Shown: positions 1-14,000, numbered from the stretch's first letter. The stretch is 64,000 bases of DNA from Trichoplax adhaerens (GCF_000150275.1 NW_002060948.1:2596180-2660179); one strand, 5' to 3'. Notes: a model not told the origin generated them from the sequence alone. Program-made: numbers and translations.

Positions 1-2398
1 TATTCGTATAGAGCCATATCACGAATAAAAAGTTATCTCATCTAAAATTGATGTATAAAAGATACATAAATTACTAACACTATTAAAATATAAAGGATCC
101 GGCTGTATAACAGGCTGATCACGGTAATCACTTTGCCATACGCGACTCTGCAAGGAAAGGATAAAAGAATAGATTAATGAATTTCTTGGCTAAAAGCAGT
201 TTTTTTATTTAATATTACATCCAATAACAATGTCTAAATGTGAGCAACCCATTCTTTCTACTTCATCGATTTAAGCTACTACAGTGTATGATGACGTATT
301 TTTATCCATTTTAGGAGGAAATCTGCCTAACTTATGATCTGGTCGGTATTGTGCACCTGATTGAATGTTTGCATAACTTTTCTGTATCCTATTTTGTGTT
401 AATACTCGTCTTGATACTAACGATCGGTGTACCCGTTCTACGAACAATTTCAACTAGGTATTATTTGTAACACAGCCGTTAGGACTGTATACGAAAGGAT
501 GAACGCCATTGGTAGTGTAGTATTGCTTAGTACCATTTTACTTCTACTTATTCATACGGTGTAGTTATCATAAAGTTTGTGTAGCTATCTAGACTATCGA
601 TGATCGTCAGTATAGTTATTGCAGTATGGTCATGGATTTTATTCCATTTATGTTACAAGTCATCCATGAACAGTAATAGTGAACTTGAGGAAATGCTAGT
701 AAAAGATACAATTTAAAAAGATCAACCTCTAATTGTCGAATAACTGATGCATTGTAATCAATGGTTCTTCTTTGGACGGCTTTTCGCATTCTTTTACCAT
801 CAAAGACCAAAGCACTTTGAGCCATTGGCCTGGTATAAAAACGTTGTCGATATAATGTTGGTTGTTGAGCATTTTGACCTTGTACTGGGCCTTGGTTGCT
901 ATTGGCCATGCTGTTCCCCAACTACGATTTCCCTAATCAATTCTCAAGTGATGTCCTGTAGACTGATAGCTGCGTCTACCAACAACAGCACTGCTACAAT
1001 AGATAGTAGATTGCTTGACTTGAAAGCAATACCAATTAGTGATAAGAATCCCTTTAACAGCTGTAATTATAAATCAAAATCAATGGAGAAATTGCAGTCA
1101 ACGCTGGACGATTTATTAGTCTTGATGAGCTCCAAACGAACGCCACCATTGCACTGTCCGCTTGCAGTCTGCGTGGTCACTGCAATCCACTCCAGTCTAG
1201 TTCAGTAGGCTGCAGTACCGTGCTGAACTGATAGGATACAGTATGTGCAGTACTACATACCGCATACACTACCCCAACTCCTCTACACTCGTCTACAGTC
1301 CAGTAGTAGAGTGTACAGTCTACAGACTACAGTACAGACGTCTCTTCTGCCCACTTTATACTGTACTATACGACAGCAAACTGGTTGAGAATGTACAAAG
1401 GGATTGAAAAGTTGATCCTCAACAATTCCAAATCATGCCAATGGACGCCGTGGAAAGCTCGACTTTTTTGCAACCTTGTGCATGCTAAATTAGCCTAGTG
1501 TACACTGTAGTGGCTCTATAGAGGTTTCTTCTTCCCTCTATGAGTGGCTCAAACAAAACGGTACTTTAACTACTACAGTAAAAGTCATCGATCGCTAGAC
1601 AAGTCATGAGATTACAGTCGAGGATCCACGGGAAATACCACCTCATCCAAGTGGGATCCAAACCCAAAAAATAAGAATTCTATTGCTTTTCACGTGAGAA
1701 CTCCAGCAAGAAGGCATGTAGAAAGCCAACTGGAATAGTAGTAGTGGTAGTAGTAGTCAATCAAGGCGCTACTATAGTGTCGTGATATACTGTAGATAGT
1801 AATATTCACAGTATGCTGTTTCACAACTTGAAATATACTTGAAACTACTCCAACGATGTTGTAAATGAACGCGCATAGGGTTGCTAACCATCATGAATGA
1901 ATCCATTAATTCATTCTTAATCAACGTATCATGCATGAATCATGATAGACTGTAGCATTCGAACAAATACCGGTACAGGTGCTACCGGCGACTACTTAAC
2001 CCTATTTACAATGCTAATTATACTGGCAATTTGTCCACTACAAGTTGTCTCCAGCATGGACTACTCGAATCCTAGTAATTCATGCAGAAATCACTACAGT
2101 AATTCTCATTCCTTTGCAACGCTGATCTACTGTCTCGTGCAGTGTAGAATATATTGAAATTACTCTGTATGCAACACAGTATAGTATGTTGTGGACTTTT
2201 TGAAATTCATACAGTACCGTGTTGGCCATTTCTACGACTACTATACCACGCAAACTACTAATCAAACCTAATACTGCACTATATATCTGCATTCCACGCC
2301 ATTTTCGATCATCGTGTCGAGATTGAGGATTGAACTTTTACTGATTGTAGGCTATATAATCATCGCGCTTAAGTAGTACTTTAAAAGGAAAATCCATT
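1..2398. other. Intergenic, no gene recognised
   Basis: No open stretch here looks like a conserved exon. Open frames of up to about 150 codons occur on both strands but have no familiar motif and are not bounded by a consistent exon chain. Scattered TACAGTACT-like palindromic words occur at about 1200-1380. A gene reaching in from the left edge cannot be excluded. Confidence 0.4.
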
Positions 2399-2650
2399 TC
2401 AATTTGGTTGCAATCCTTTCCAATTTGGTTGCAATCCCTTCCAATTTGGCTGCAATCCCTTCCAATTTGGCTGCAATCCCTTCCAATTTGGTTGTAATCC
2501 TTTCCAATTTGGTTGCAATCTTTTCCAATTTGGCTGCAATCCCTTCCAATTTGGTTGCAATCCCCTCCAATTTGGTTGCTATCCCTTCTAATTAGGTTAC
2601 AATCCCTTCCAATTTGGCTGCCATCCTTTTCGATTTGGTTGTAAACTATT
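2399..2650. repeat. 21-bp minisatellite, about 12 copies
   Basis: A tandem array with unit AATTTGGTTGCAATCCCTTCC and small substitutions between copies. Because 21 is a multiple of 3 it is open on both strands and reads as heptads (KLEGIAT-like on the minus strand, NLVAIPS-like on the plus strand). It ends about 25 bp before the LSG1 start codon, so it probably lies in the LSG1 promoter or 5' UTR. I do not regard the heptad frames as genes. Confidence 0.9.
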
Positions 2651-2675
2651 TTAACAATCGTATTAACGATTTGAA

Positions 2676-5600
2676 ATGGGTAAAAAGAATAGAAACAACT
2701 TGGGTAGGAGCATACAAAAGGATCGATTCGCCAAGAAGAACCAAATGATCGGTCCAGGAGACGAATGGGTGGGTAATAATCATTTTGGATGATGTTATTA
2801 ATTGCACTGGATGTATCGTTACGGTAACCAGCATTCCGAGATTTTGATCATCAGGCTAATGCTACCTATCCCCAATGGACATTAAATTAGCAGTATGTAG
2901 ATGTGACCCTGCTTGCATGCAGTTGTGAATTAGAGAATTAAATAGATGTAACATGAATCGATGATACAGCAGTCCTAAAATGATAAACTTAGTTAGATAG
3001 GCAGATACTGTCATTACCAATACGTACAGTATATGTTCATATACGCGTATATTCAGTACGTATATTTAATTCAATATGCTCAAGATTGCAATATCTACCC
3101 TTGATCCTGTCTTGAAAATGATGTAGATATAATAATATTCGTATACAGAAGGTCAATAGCTGAATATTTTTAGGCAGAGACTGTAATTAAGAATACGTAT
3201 ATATTAATAATTGAATATACGCGTATATACAGTACGTATATTTAATCCAATATGCTCAAGATTGCAATATTTACTCTTGATCTTGTCTTAAAAATGATTT
3301 AGATACAATAATATTCGTGTACAGTAGGTCAATAGCTAAATATTTTCCATCATATCATGCTTTTTTAGCTGCATTCTAGTCAAATCGACGATGATTCTGA
3401 TTGGGCAAGGCTAAATTTACATTCCGTAACGGAGCAAAGCTCTTTAGATGATTTCTTAGCCACGGCACAATTAGCCGGTACAGAATTTGCTGCAGGTAAG
3501 CTACCATGCAACACCGATAGCCTACAAGCTAGTAACTTCCATACGCGTACCAGTAAATTTAAATTTGCTTCAACCGTTCATTAATCATTGTCTATAGTAT
3601 TACCAATATAACATCTAATAATTCAATTTTTGAAATAATCTATAACGCCGGTCATTGATTCTACCCTTGATATCTGAAATGTCTATCTCAGGAGTGTAAT
3701 ACTAATCTAGTTTGGGTTATTTAATTGTGTAGAAAAATTAAATATTAAGGTCATAGACTCAGAATATGGCGAGACAACAGCTGGAGAAGATGAAAATCAA
3801 GCTAGAATTGCTGCCGAGGAAGAAAATAAAAAATTTCTGAGAATTCCTAGGAGGTCAAAACAAAATTCTTCATTACATTGAATTGATAGTACTGCGTCTG
3901 TATTGCAGACGATATATTGCCTACGAGTATACGATATACATATAGCAAGCGTGAGATTACGAAATAGTGAATGAAAATTATTTGCAATACAGTCTTGAAT
4001 TGCCTTCTTGACATACGTAGGCCCGCTTGGACCACTGATATGTCCGCGGACGAGTTACAATCAAAAGAACGAGATTACTTTTTAACGTGGCGGAAACAAT
4101 TATCTGAGTAAGTGAATATACAAAATCAACATGTAGCTATAGTATTGATTAATTGATATATTACACTACATTTACTTTTGCAGAGTGCAAGAAAATAATC
4201 AACTAATCATGACGCCATTTGAGAAAAATCTAGAATTGTGGAGACAACTATGGCGTGTCATCGAAAGAAGCCATATTATCGTACAAATTGTTGACGCAAG
4301 AAATCCTTTATTATTCCGTTGTGAAGATTTGGTATGTACGAGCGTATTACTACAATGTAGCATGCAGCATATACTGCAAATATATAATGTAAATGCAATA
4401 AGATGATACCGCTGTAATATATCATCAAGCAACTTGTATCTAACTATATTGTAACACTCATTAATCTATTACAGGAAGCATATGTTAAGGAAGTTGATAA
4501 TAGAAAAATTAATCTACTATTATTAAGCAAAGCTGATTTATTAACATCTGCACAACGGTAATTGACCTACTTGCTAGACGCCTAGGACTACCATGCACAA
4601 TTTCCATTTCTATTACTTAATTGTTGCCCTTATGCTTCATTATGACAACTGTAAATGATTCTTGATGTATAGATTATCTTGGGCAAAATATCTAAAAAGT
4701 ATTCAGGTCAACTTCGCTTTTTGGTCTGCTAACATGGAGCTAGAAGCCGATATCAAGGTTTACTACCTAGAATAGCGTATAGCGTGTATTCTTTTATTAA
4801 TCTATAGCGTTGCCAAATAAATACTATTTTAATTTTAATATCCTGTATAGAATGATGCCGATAGTACCAGTGATGATAATGAAGATGAAATTAATTCACG
4901 GGAAGAGGATAACTCTTCTTCGGCGAGTGATGAAGAAGCCGCAAATGAATCACGAAATCAAAATATTGCTTTAGAAAACGATATAAAGAATGAATCATGG
5001 ATCCCTTCAGAAGACGGTGAACCTAGTCAACATCAGGAATCTGAAGACATCAAAATACTAAATGGAGAAGAAATAATAACACTTTTTAAAACACTGCATG
5101 GCACTATAAATAACACAGAAGATGAAGATACTGAAGCTAAAGCAGTTACTATTGGATTAGTATGTTGAGTGTATTTCATTTATCGTCATAATACATCACC
5201 TGTTGATAAATCAAAAAAATTTGTTGACCTTGTTACGATAACACTATTAGGTTGGCTATCCTAATGTCGGTAAAAGCTCAACTATTAATGCATTATTTCA
5301 CAGCAAGAAAGTATCTGTATCTGCTACACCTGGTAAAACGAAACATTTTCAGGTACTTATTTGTTACCAATCATTTGTTATAGAGGAATACTAATCGTAT
5401 TTTGTAAAAATTCGTGTAAGCTTTTATCAAGTAGTTAAAAAAGTTGTTATATACTCTTTTAAAAATATTAGACGCTACATCTTGATAAGGATCTATGCTT
5501 ATGTGACTGTCCTGGGCTAGTTTTCCCATCCTTTGTCTCAACGAAGGCTGAAATGATAACTTGCGGTATACTTCCCATAGATCAAATGAGAGACTGGCTA

Positions 5601-6809
5601 TCACCTGTTGCATTAATATCCTTTTAATTCATCTTGCTAATAAACTGTGGCTTTATAAATCTAAGTAAGACATTTCAATCAGTACCATCTACAGTATTTA
5701 TTTTATCATAGTCTACCTTGACAACTGATTGTACGTATGCGAAAGGATACCGCGTATGATATTGGAATCGGTGTACGGAATCAGCTTACCAGCACCAGGT
5801 GAAGGAGAAAATGCGATGCGGCCTCCTACACCCCACGAGTTATTAACTGCTTATGGATGTATGATATCAAAAATGTCTTTATAATTAATTTTACGCTCTC
5901 ATTATTGATAATTTTTTGTAATATTATTTTCATGTTGATCAAAAGTTATTAGAGGTTTTATGACAGTTCACGGTGAAGCTGATGTAGCCAGATCTTCTCG
6001 CTATATTCTAAAAGATTTCGTTAACGTAAGTAGATACTATTTTGTTGTCGCTCCATAGCTAAATTCAGGGTCTATTAAAACAACTTTATTAGCCCTGGCT
6101 GAATCTATTTCCCAATTGTATGAGAGCTAAATTCTACAATTATTTGGCCAACTTTTACACCCATCACATCGTAAAGGCGTTATCTGAGCTCATGTAACTA
6201 CTGTATTATCACCTTAGGGTAAATTGCGATATTGTTGTCCTCCCCCCGAAGTTAATCCGGTACTATTTCAAGATCAGTTCAACGAGTACAAAATTAGAAA
6301 AATAAAATTTGAACAAAAATTAATGGAAAAAATGCACGGTAAAAAGGTTTGTATATTACTGCTTTATATCAACATTATCATGTTGCAAATAAGGGTATGC
6401 GTACCTTTTCACGTGCAATTTAAGAATAGTTAACAATAGCAGCCTCTTGACTTCTTTCTTATAGGATAATATCGATGAAGACTTTTTTGCTGAGGTATTG
6501 AATAAAATAAGATTCAAAATATGAAATTCATACCCTACGAACGATACGATTTTATATTTAATATGGCATATTCATGTATATAGCTTAAAACAACTTTTTT
6601 ATCCATTAATTGGGCTTCTTTTCGGCGAATTATAGAAATTAAGTAAAGTTCACCTGAAAGGAAGAGTAGTTCCAGCCTCCGGTATGAAATTATCAAATAT
6701 TGCTGATAGTGAAATTGAAGGTCAGATGAATAAAACTAGCAAGAAGCCTTGGAAACGCCATTTTAATAAACACAAGAAAGAGAAACTGCGACGTATTTAC
6801 GATAAATAA
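2676..6809 (+). CDS. LSG1: Large subunit GTPase 1 (LSG1), complete, 15 exons
   Basis: A cytoplasmic circularly permuted GTPase of the YlqF/Nog family. In yeast and human it drives release of the export adaptor NMD3 during the last steps of 60S maturation. Exons: 2676-2768, 3369-3495, 3733-3853, 4021-4107, 4184-4331, 4475-4557, 4673-4757, 4851-5159, 5251-5352, 5472-5615, 5735-5858, 5946-6025, 6218-6346, 6465-6494, 6636-6809. They join without a frame break into 611 residues; human is 658. Permuted motif order is visible: G4 at about 210-213, G1 GYPNVGKSS at 353-361, G3 DCPG at 397-400. The segments [15 protein letters not shown] and [15 protein letters not shown] are family hallmarks. An acidic Ser/Asp/Glu-rich insert (exon 8) separates G4 from G1, and a Lys-rich tail ends the protein. 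G4 reads SKAD instead of NKAD. The intron after codon 433 is of the AT-AC class. Confidence 0.95.
2999..3347. repeat. 173-bp tandem duplication inside LSG1 intron 1
   Basis: Two adjacent copies (about 2999-3171 and 3172-3347) share AGGCAGA-ACTGT starts, a TACGTATATTTAAT block, the word ATGCTCAAGATTGCAATAT and an AATAGCT-AATATTTT end, with roughly one in ten bases changed. The second copy ends about 20 bp before the LSG1 exon 2 acceptor, so the duplication brought sequence right up to the splice site. Confidence 0.85.
5616..5734 (+). other. AT-AC intron of LSG1 (U12-type)
   Basis: The intron starts ATATCCTTTT, the U12 AT-AC donor consensus, and ends GTAC. A TACCTTGAC branch-site match lies at 5714-5722, placing the presumed branch A 13 nt before the 3' end. 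No GT-AG choice in this interval keeps the frame: a TGA lies just upstream of the 3' boundary. With these boundaries the protein reads PVALVCERIPR, matching the human PVSLVCQNIPR segment as I recall it. Confidence 0.9.
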
Positions 6810-8046
6810 GTAAATTTTCTGATTGAACTGTAAATTCTCAGATTAAAATGTAAAATGTCTTTCTATCACGAATAATAAATGTTATCATAAGTTTCACATA
6901 CGTGAAGTACGCAGTCCAATTTATGTCTAAACATTACCATAAGTCAGGTAAGATCCAAATGGTATCAACTATTATAGCCCAAATTAACTGAAGTAATAAA
7001 CCTCTTAAAATATGTGCATAACGCTATTCTGATCATATGCTTAATTTATATTACTATATCAATCTCAACAACTTGTACGCATCAATACATGCAATCTTCC
7101 GCCATGATTTCCATCAATTAGCTGATGATTGCGCCATAACGGCGAAAAGTCAAAGAATAAAATCTTAGATTGATAAAAAATCCTCCATTAAATGCAAGTA
7201 GGAGTATTTGCAGATTGTATCCATATACGAGTATACGTATTGCTGTACTATGTACTGTACAGTAGTACATACATTTTAGTTTAGGTTTTTATTCCATTTT
7301 CTTAAATTCAAAAATGTATACTCAGATTACTTTATTAAAAAGATCAAAATTTTTGAAGGCTTAATTGTTAGGAAGCAATGTTAACATGATCAATGCAAAA
7401 GACACCTTATCAAAATTTCGTATTAATATCAATCGCAGTGCTAACAAACAGTGTGCAAATAATTCGAAACTGACTAATACCTATACCGTCGCATTTCTTG
7501 GAAATGATACTCAAAAAGTTTTGTAAATAAAAATTAGGTTGCATTATATAATAATTTGACTAAATATGAAAAAGTTATGCAATACAGTATCACTAGATTA
7601 ATTTAATACTTGATATTTCATACGACAATATTATGATATGTATAAGGACCGTTACTATAGATTAATTGTATGTTAACGAATATTTCATCGCAACTTGGGT
7701 CTAGTCATTCAATTCTATAAAAAGATATGATGAAAATATGACCAATTCTATAAACAAGAGCTTAAAGCGCGAAAGAAAGAACGTAATTTTGCATATTTTC
7801 ACCTTAGTGAATATTGCCATGTATACATACATTTTCAAGCATATGCGTGTATGTATTTTATATATATTCTAAATTCACTTCAGCTTTTACATTAAAATAG
7901 TTTCATCATTCTCGAATCGAGTGTCGTACCAAGGTTAGATTTACAATGAGTTATTACAGCACATTTTGCATATCAAAATGATTGCCAAAACAAACTTTTA
8001 TCATACAAGTAACATCTTCAACGATAATCGGATCTCTGAAAGAAGG
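6810..8046. other. Intergenic between convergent LSG1 and UBE4
   Basis: AT-rich spacer between two tail-to-tail genes. It must hold both 3' UTRs. An AATAAA signal for LSG1 lies at 6874-6879. I see no further exon-like sequence. Confidence 0.6.
6874..6879 (+). promoter_or_regulatory. Candidate LSG1 polyadenylation signal
   Basis: A canonical AATAAA hexamer 65 nt after the LSG1 stop codon. Confidence 0.55.
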
Positions 8047-11000
8047 CTATGTTTGTCTAAAGCGTTTGCTATGAATATACTTTTGAATGCGTTGCTTCAA
8101 TTCTGGAACTAAGAAATGATCGAAAAGTTAAAAATAGGATACAAATAATAGCTATATTACAGTTAAACCGTACCAGGCTTTAACATTTCTACAGTCAGTG
8201 ACTGTCGATTAAATGGATCCGTTGACGAGTTCAGTAAATGTCTATAAATTATGGAGCGGTCCATAATAACCCCACTAGGAAGTTCAACAGGTTCGGTCAT
8301 TATGGTATCCATTAATGGATCTAATAACAGAAAACTAGCTTTATAGGGTGATAACGAGTCTGCACAACACAAGCTATGACTTACTATAACTTATCGTGAA
8401 GACAAACATCAAAAGCTTCAACATTACGAATATTACCTTTAAATTCATCGGGAGCATCATCTAAATCAAGTTCCATGACGGCATAGCTAGCATGCTCTTC
8501 TGCAACCCTCTCCGCAAAGCATTCAAACAATTCTATCGAGGTCTGTTAATGTTATGCGTATAATAAGCAATCAATCTTACGCAGAGTAGACTGTTTAGCT
8601 TTCCTAAAAATTTTTACTCACAGGAGGTTTTATGTTATTTTTTCTTAAGCAGCGACTGACGTCGTTAAATAATTCCCTACTATAGGATCTCTGGAAACAT
8701 AAATGATAATAATTATTGTTTACATAACGACAGTTTATAATACGTCGCCTTTAGTAAATGAGAAAACCTTAGATTTTACCTGATCTGAAGCAACTGATTT
8801 TATAAAGATATCGTCATCCAAATGCAAATAGATATCAGTCAACTGATCTAGCAGGGCTTTCGGCTGAAAGTTATACTTTTCAGGACTACGCACCTGCATT
8901 AAAAAAAATAACTCTAACTATCTATATTCAACATCGAACTAAGCTGTAATCATTCCATCCATGATTAAAAATCCAATAATTCAAGTTATTAGCAACAGAA
9001 CTAAAATACAGTAACTATACCTTCAAGTGACGACACTTAGGTCCACAAAGTTGCCGTAAATTAAAATTTAACATAACGGCTAGTCTGTCACGAATTTCCT
9101 AAAAAGTTAATTATAAGTTAGCATAACATACTAGCATTAATAATTTTAAACTTTTAACTAGCTATTTATGTCATAAAATTTACCTCTCGTATGAAAACTG
9201 CTTTGACTTGACCTGTTAGGTAATGAAATAACGATACTGTTTCGTTAGCAAGCATTAGATATGAGCGGCATTGACGCTCATTCATCGCTAAATTTTGCTG
9301 TCGCTGTTGCTGACTCTCCTACATAGAAAAAATAGTTCTATCTAACGTTGTTTCTTATATTACAGAATGTAACAATGCTAATATGCCTACTGTACCGATG
9401 ATAGCTTTCCCCACGCAACTGTATCTTCCATTTGTTCTTGTGCATTGTGTATACTTTTCAACGTGTCCAAGGATTCATCAAGTAGAAAGGTAGTATCATT
9501 AATTAGCATATTAATAAATTGGATAAAATAGCCCTGAGATCTGTAATAGTAAAATACAATGCAACCAATATTTAAGATTATGTATATTCGCGATAAAGTA
9601 ACATTCAATAATATATAACACCGATAAACATACATCCTATCTGAAAAAGAAGATTCTTGGTGTTTTATGTCCGACCACAGACATTTCAGAATTACAGAAA
9701 TATGATATCTAATACTAAATTTATCATAGAATTCATTGGAACCACCGGTAGATTCCACATCTATATAAGTAAAATAAATCGGATTCATCAGGAATCAGAT
9801 TATTTGCATAAGAATAGTAAAAGAAATACCACTTAATATCTTACCTATATAAAATTTCATTAAAGCCGAAGGTAAATAGGTAGAAAAAGGATTACTCCTG
9901 ATCTCATCAAATATTCTGCGGGTAGAACCCTGAACAGCTGGACTAGCAGCAAATATCACCTAACAATCAGAGCTATAATTAGTTAAAACTATCACTAAAT
10001 TCTACAAAGAAATGCTCATTTAATATTTTTAATCGAAGCGAACGCAATACCTCTACAAGCTTTGCGACCAAATAAGGATTAATAATATAATGAGAAGTAC
10101 AAATAAAAACCACTAGTAATTCAGCAATATCCGGAAGGCTAGGATCGGACGAAATCCCACATGGGCAGTGTCTAAGTAAAAGAAATAAATTAGAGACGCG
10201 AACGTTATTTGATTTTGTAACTTATCAAAAATAATGAAATGGTACAGAAAGATGACATAAAGTAGAATACATACTGCAAATAGAACAATAGAAAATCAAC
10301 AGTATCTTCAATAAAATATTCAGGTAATGCTCCAAAAACAATCGGGCAATTATTCGGTAAAGGAAGAATCACCCTATAGTAAAACAATAAATTTCGGTAA
10401 GCTAGATAGAATCGTTTTAAAAGGCTGCGTTAAAAATTACATACCCCTTTGTTTTATCAACTGCTACTAAGGACGTAAGCCATCGCGCAACCATACCACA
10501 CAGCTGCATACTCTTGCTTAACACGCTGTCATCATTCAAGGCTATAGTGCTACAAACCTTCATTTGCTTCAAGTGCTATTATACATTACAATGCTTCCGT
10601 TATTAAAATAAAATCAAAGCATGACAGTAATTATTATGGTAAATGTAGCATTAGTTATCTTTCAACCTTGATTTGATCCTTCCATTTTTTTATAGCCGCT
10701 TTATTCCTCGCGGCTATAGGTAAATTCTTCCATGTACTTTCTTGTGTCTGTAATTCATCAAGCATACGGCTCATATCACGAAGAATTCTCCCTCTGCGCA
10801 GGCACTTTCTACAGCATGGTAGCAATGAAATATGAAAAGCATGTATCGCCATGAAGAAACATTCTGTATTAAAGTTAGGTTCCCTCCTTAATGATTCTTC
10901 AGCTGTAACAAGAACGTAAATAAAAACGAAAATTATATTTTTTACAAATAGCTTTAACACAGGGTGGTAATCTTGAATTGTCAAGATATAATCATGTAGC

Positions 11001-14000
11001 TTACGTATAACGAGATGTTCTAACTGTTCTTTAGAACAGTTTAATCTAGTTGTTTCTGTAATATCGATACGACACCGTGAAGAATGTAGATAGTAAGGGT
11101 CCACCTGTTAAATTTGTTGTAAAAAGTTAATATAGCTACCCAAATAAATAACAATTAAGCATTCAAATGTAGCATTTGAATTTACAAACCTTTTCTAGCT
11201 TAATTTTTGCACACAAAGTTTGCAAAACACTTAAAAAATTTAACATAAATCCATCACTTGAAACAAGGCTATCCTCTACCTATAAAATGAACTAGCATCA
11301 GCATCTGCTAATATAGGTAGAAAGAGTAATTTAAATGCTTACTTGCATCTGCGCACGTTTCTTATTTCTGGTTAGTACAGTCGCAATATAGCTAAGGATA
11401 AATTCTTTGCAGTCATTTGTTATCAACATTGAGTGTACAACATTGAACATACTCGTCTACGCACCAAATACAAACAAAAAAATATACGGTGGACCAATAA
11501 ATATTTCTATAAATAATCTAACCATATGAAACTCTGTATTGATCATACCCTAACAAACTGAATTGCGCGTTGCAAATTTTTCTTAATCATTTTCAAATCG
11601 TACTGATTAGGAGTTTCCGCAAAGTACTTCTCGGCTAGTCTCGGCTAGAAAGAAATTATAAGTTTTTTCAATTGCGTCCTCCATTTTAGATAAAGAAAGT
11701 CAGTACTTACGCAATCATCAGCAAACAGCGACATGCCGAAAAACGGGCCTAAAACAGACAATCTCTCTAATTCACGCGCAGAACATTTAGTGATAGCAGC
11801 AGGCAGCCAAGTTGGAAGCGTTGTCAGTAAGCGACAAATAGGTCTTCGGTTCTCGAACTTTATATCACAAAGTTCAGTCATTACTTTGTATACAGCTTGA
11901 TATTCGTTGTAATCAGCTAGAGTAATACTTTTGACAGCCTGCATCAAACCCATTACAACCGGTACAAATATCTGTGGTATAATCATATATTACGTTAACG
12001 TTATTATCACTGATGTAATGAATCTTCGGTTAATTACCGGGAAATTGAACATACACCGTATTACCTACACACATACTGATAAGCTACTATAATTGATATT
12101 ACCTTCGATAAAGATTTCTCATCTTTGCTGGCTGCATATACCAAGTCGCATAAAAATCCATGGGGTAACTTACAATTAGGTATTAAAAATTTAAGTAGTG
12201 TCGACGACTCGACTATCGTTCTATAATGAAAAAATTCGTATATATGGTTGTTAGCAAAGTTTAATGTTGCTAAAGCTACTTACTACCGCCACATATCGCA
12301 AATATACAATTCGTGCTAATACAGCAAAGTAAAAGAGTAAATTACCTTGGTCTTGTGAATACACCTTCTAAAACAAGTCCAGCAAACGATGCGCATTGTT
12401 GACAGCTAGATAATAGTAGGTCTAACCAAATTTGAGGCGCGGGATACTAAATTAAGTAGCGATATTACAAAATGAGCAATTTCTCCTATAAAAAATATTT
12501 CAAGAGATATCTTTGCAATGATAAGTAATTACAGAAATGCGACAAACCTTTATATCACTGCGCTCCAACGACAGCCGTTCGTAACAAGAACACAAATACG
12601 ACATCATTTCGTATTCTACAGTATCAATGTCTTCAAGGTCTGGCTTATTACTATATAACAAATGTCGGTAACTTTATTATTTCATATGCACATTGATACA
12701 TAGTTTTTAACTACTGTATACAATAATTTCATGACGAAATACCTAGCGCCTGCAGCGCACCCAGCATTACGTTCTAGTGATGACAATCTTTCCACCAGAA
12801 TTCGACCAACAAGTTCACAGTAATCTTTTAAAACAGTGATACATAACGTATTATTTATTTACAAATAGAGTATCAGATAGATTACATATAATATAGTAAT
12901 ACTGTAAATCAATATTGCAACTAACCGAAGTTATTTTCAGCCTGACTATCAATGGATGGCATGTAGTAGTAATCTCCTTCCATGGCATCCTTTTAACAGT
13001 CAAAGATTTAGATAAACAAAACTAAAATCAGAAAATAGTCACAAAATATATGGGTAGTAAAATTCTTCCAAAGTACCTGATTTGCTGTAACCCGAAATAT
13101 TCTACATAATGCCGTCTTTATGTCAGCCTCACCAGCTGGCCGAAAATCGAACTATGTTAAATTTAATAACAGTGTGAAGATTAGAGGATAGGTACTTTGG
13201 TGTTTTAAAAGTATGTCACAAAATAATTATCTGCGAATTTGGGTGACGTTGCGTGTAGCTCTTATACAATGTTAAAATAAAGTCTTGAATACTACAATCC
13301 AAGGAAAAGTCTCACTGTATAGATGCTATCAGTATTATTGAAAGTATGATTACTTTTGAGTTGGTTTGGCTAGGCTTGGCTGGACATGCTTGATTTTGTT
13401 CTAAGCATTTACTTTTTTTTCCCGTAAATATTTCGACTGAAGGAGATTGACTAAGACATGGCGATGCTCTTTTACTACAGCAGGGTACCTGTTTGTCATC
13501 TCTATTAAACAAATTACAGAATTTATGAAATAATAATTAATAATTGCAATCAACAACACTAATACTCTTTGTAAAATCTATGTCATAGCATATTATAACA
13601 ATGGTATTATGGGAAAAGTGAACACTCAATTTATGATCTTACGAATTCTAACATGATAAAAGAAATTCTGCGCACGACTTACTCAAAAGAAGAGTTAAGC
13701 GATATCTTTGGAGAAGTATTATCAGAACGATGTTGCCTGATGGCGTCTGTAGCTTTAACACCGGGGCATTCGTCAATTTCCATATTCTCCACAGTATCTT
13801 GGCTAGAGCAGATTTCCATTGGCTGATCTTGCTGAGATCTTAAAAATGTTACGTTAATATCTGCATTTAGTATTTTTAGGGTAAAACAACGCATTAAAGC
13901 ACGATGATCATGCAAACATAGCTTACAGACAGTAATCACTATTGTAAACAAAAAAATTTTGATGGAGATCTGCAAGTACAGTATCTTCTGTACGCACGCT

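Noticed and set aside
747..1208. 153-codon plus-strand frame
   Set aside because: No recognisable motif, no supporting exon chain, and an equally long frame runs on the other strand.
2352..2595. Heptad-repeat open frames on both strands (coiled-coil-like)
   Set aside because: They are a by-product of a 21-bp tandem repeat, which stays open in any stop-free frame. No start or stop context and no matching exons.
8321..8372. N-terminal extension of the U-box open frame
   Set aside because: It is intron sequence; splicing 8437 to 8320 gives the conserved APDEFKDPLMDT reading.
10903..11004. Hydrophobic stretch in the UBE4B frame suggesting a membrane helix
   Set aside because: It is an intron that happens to be open; donor GTAAGC and acceptor ACAG give the conserved family sequence.
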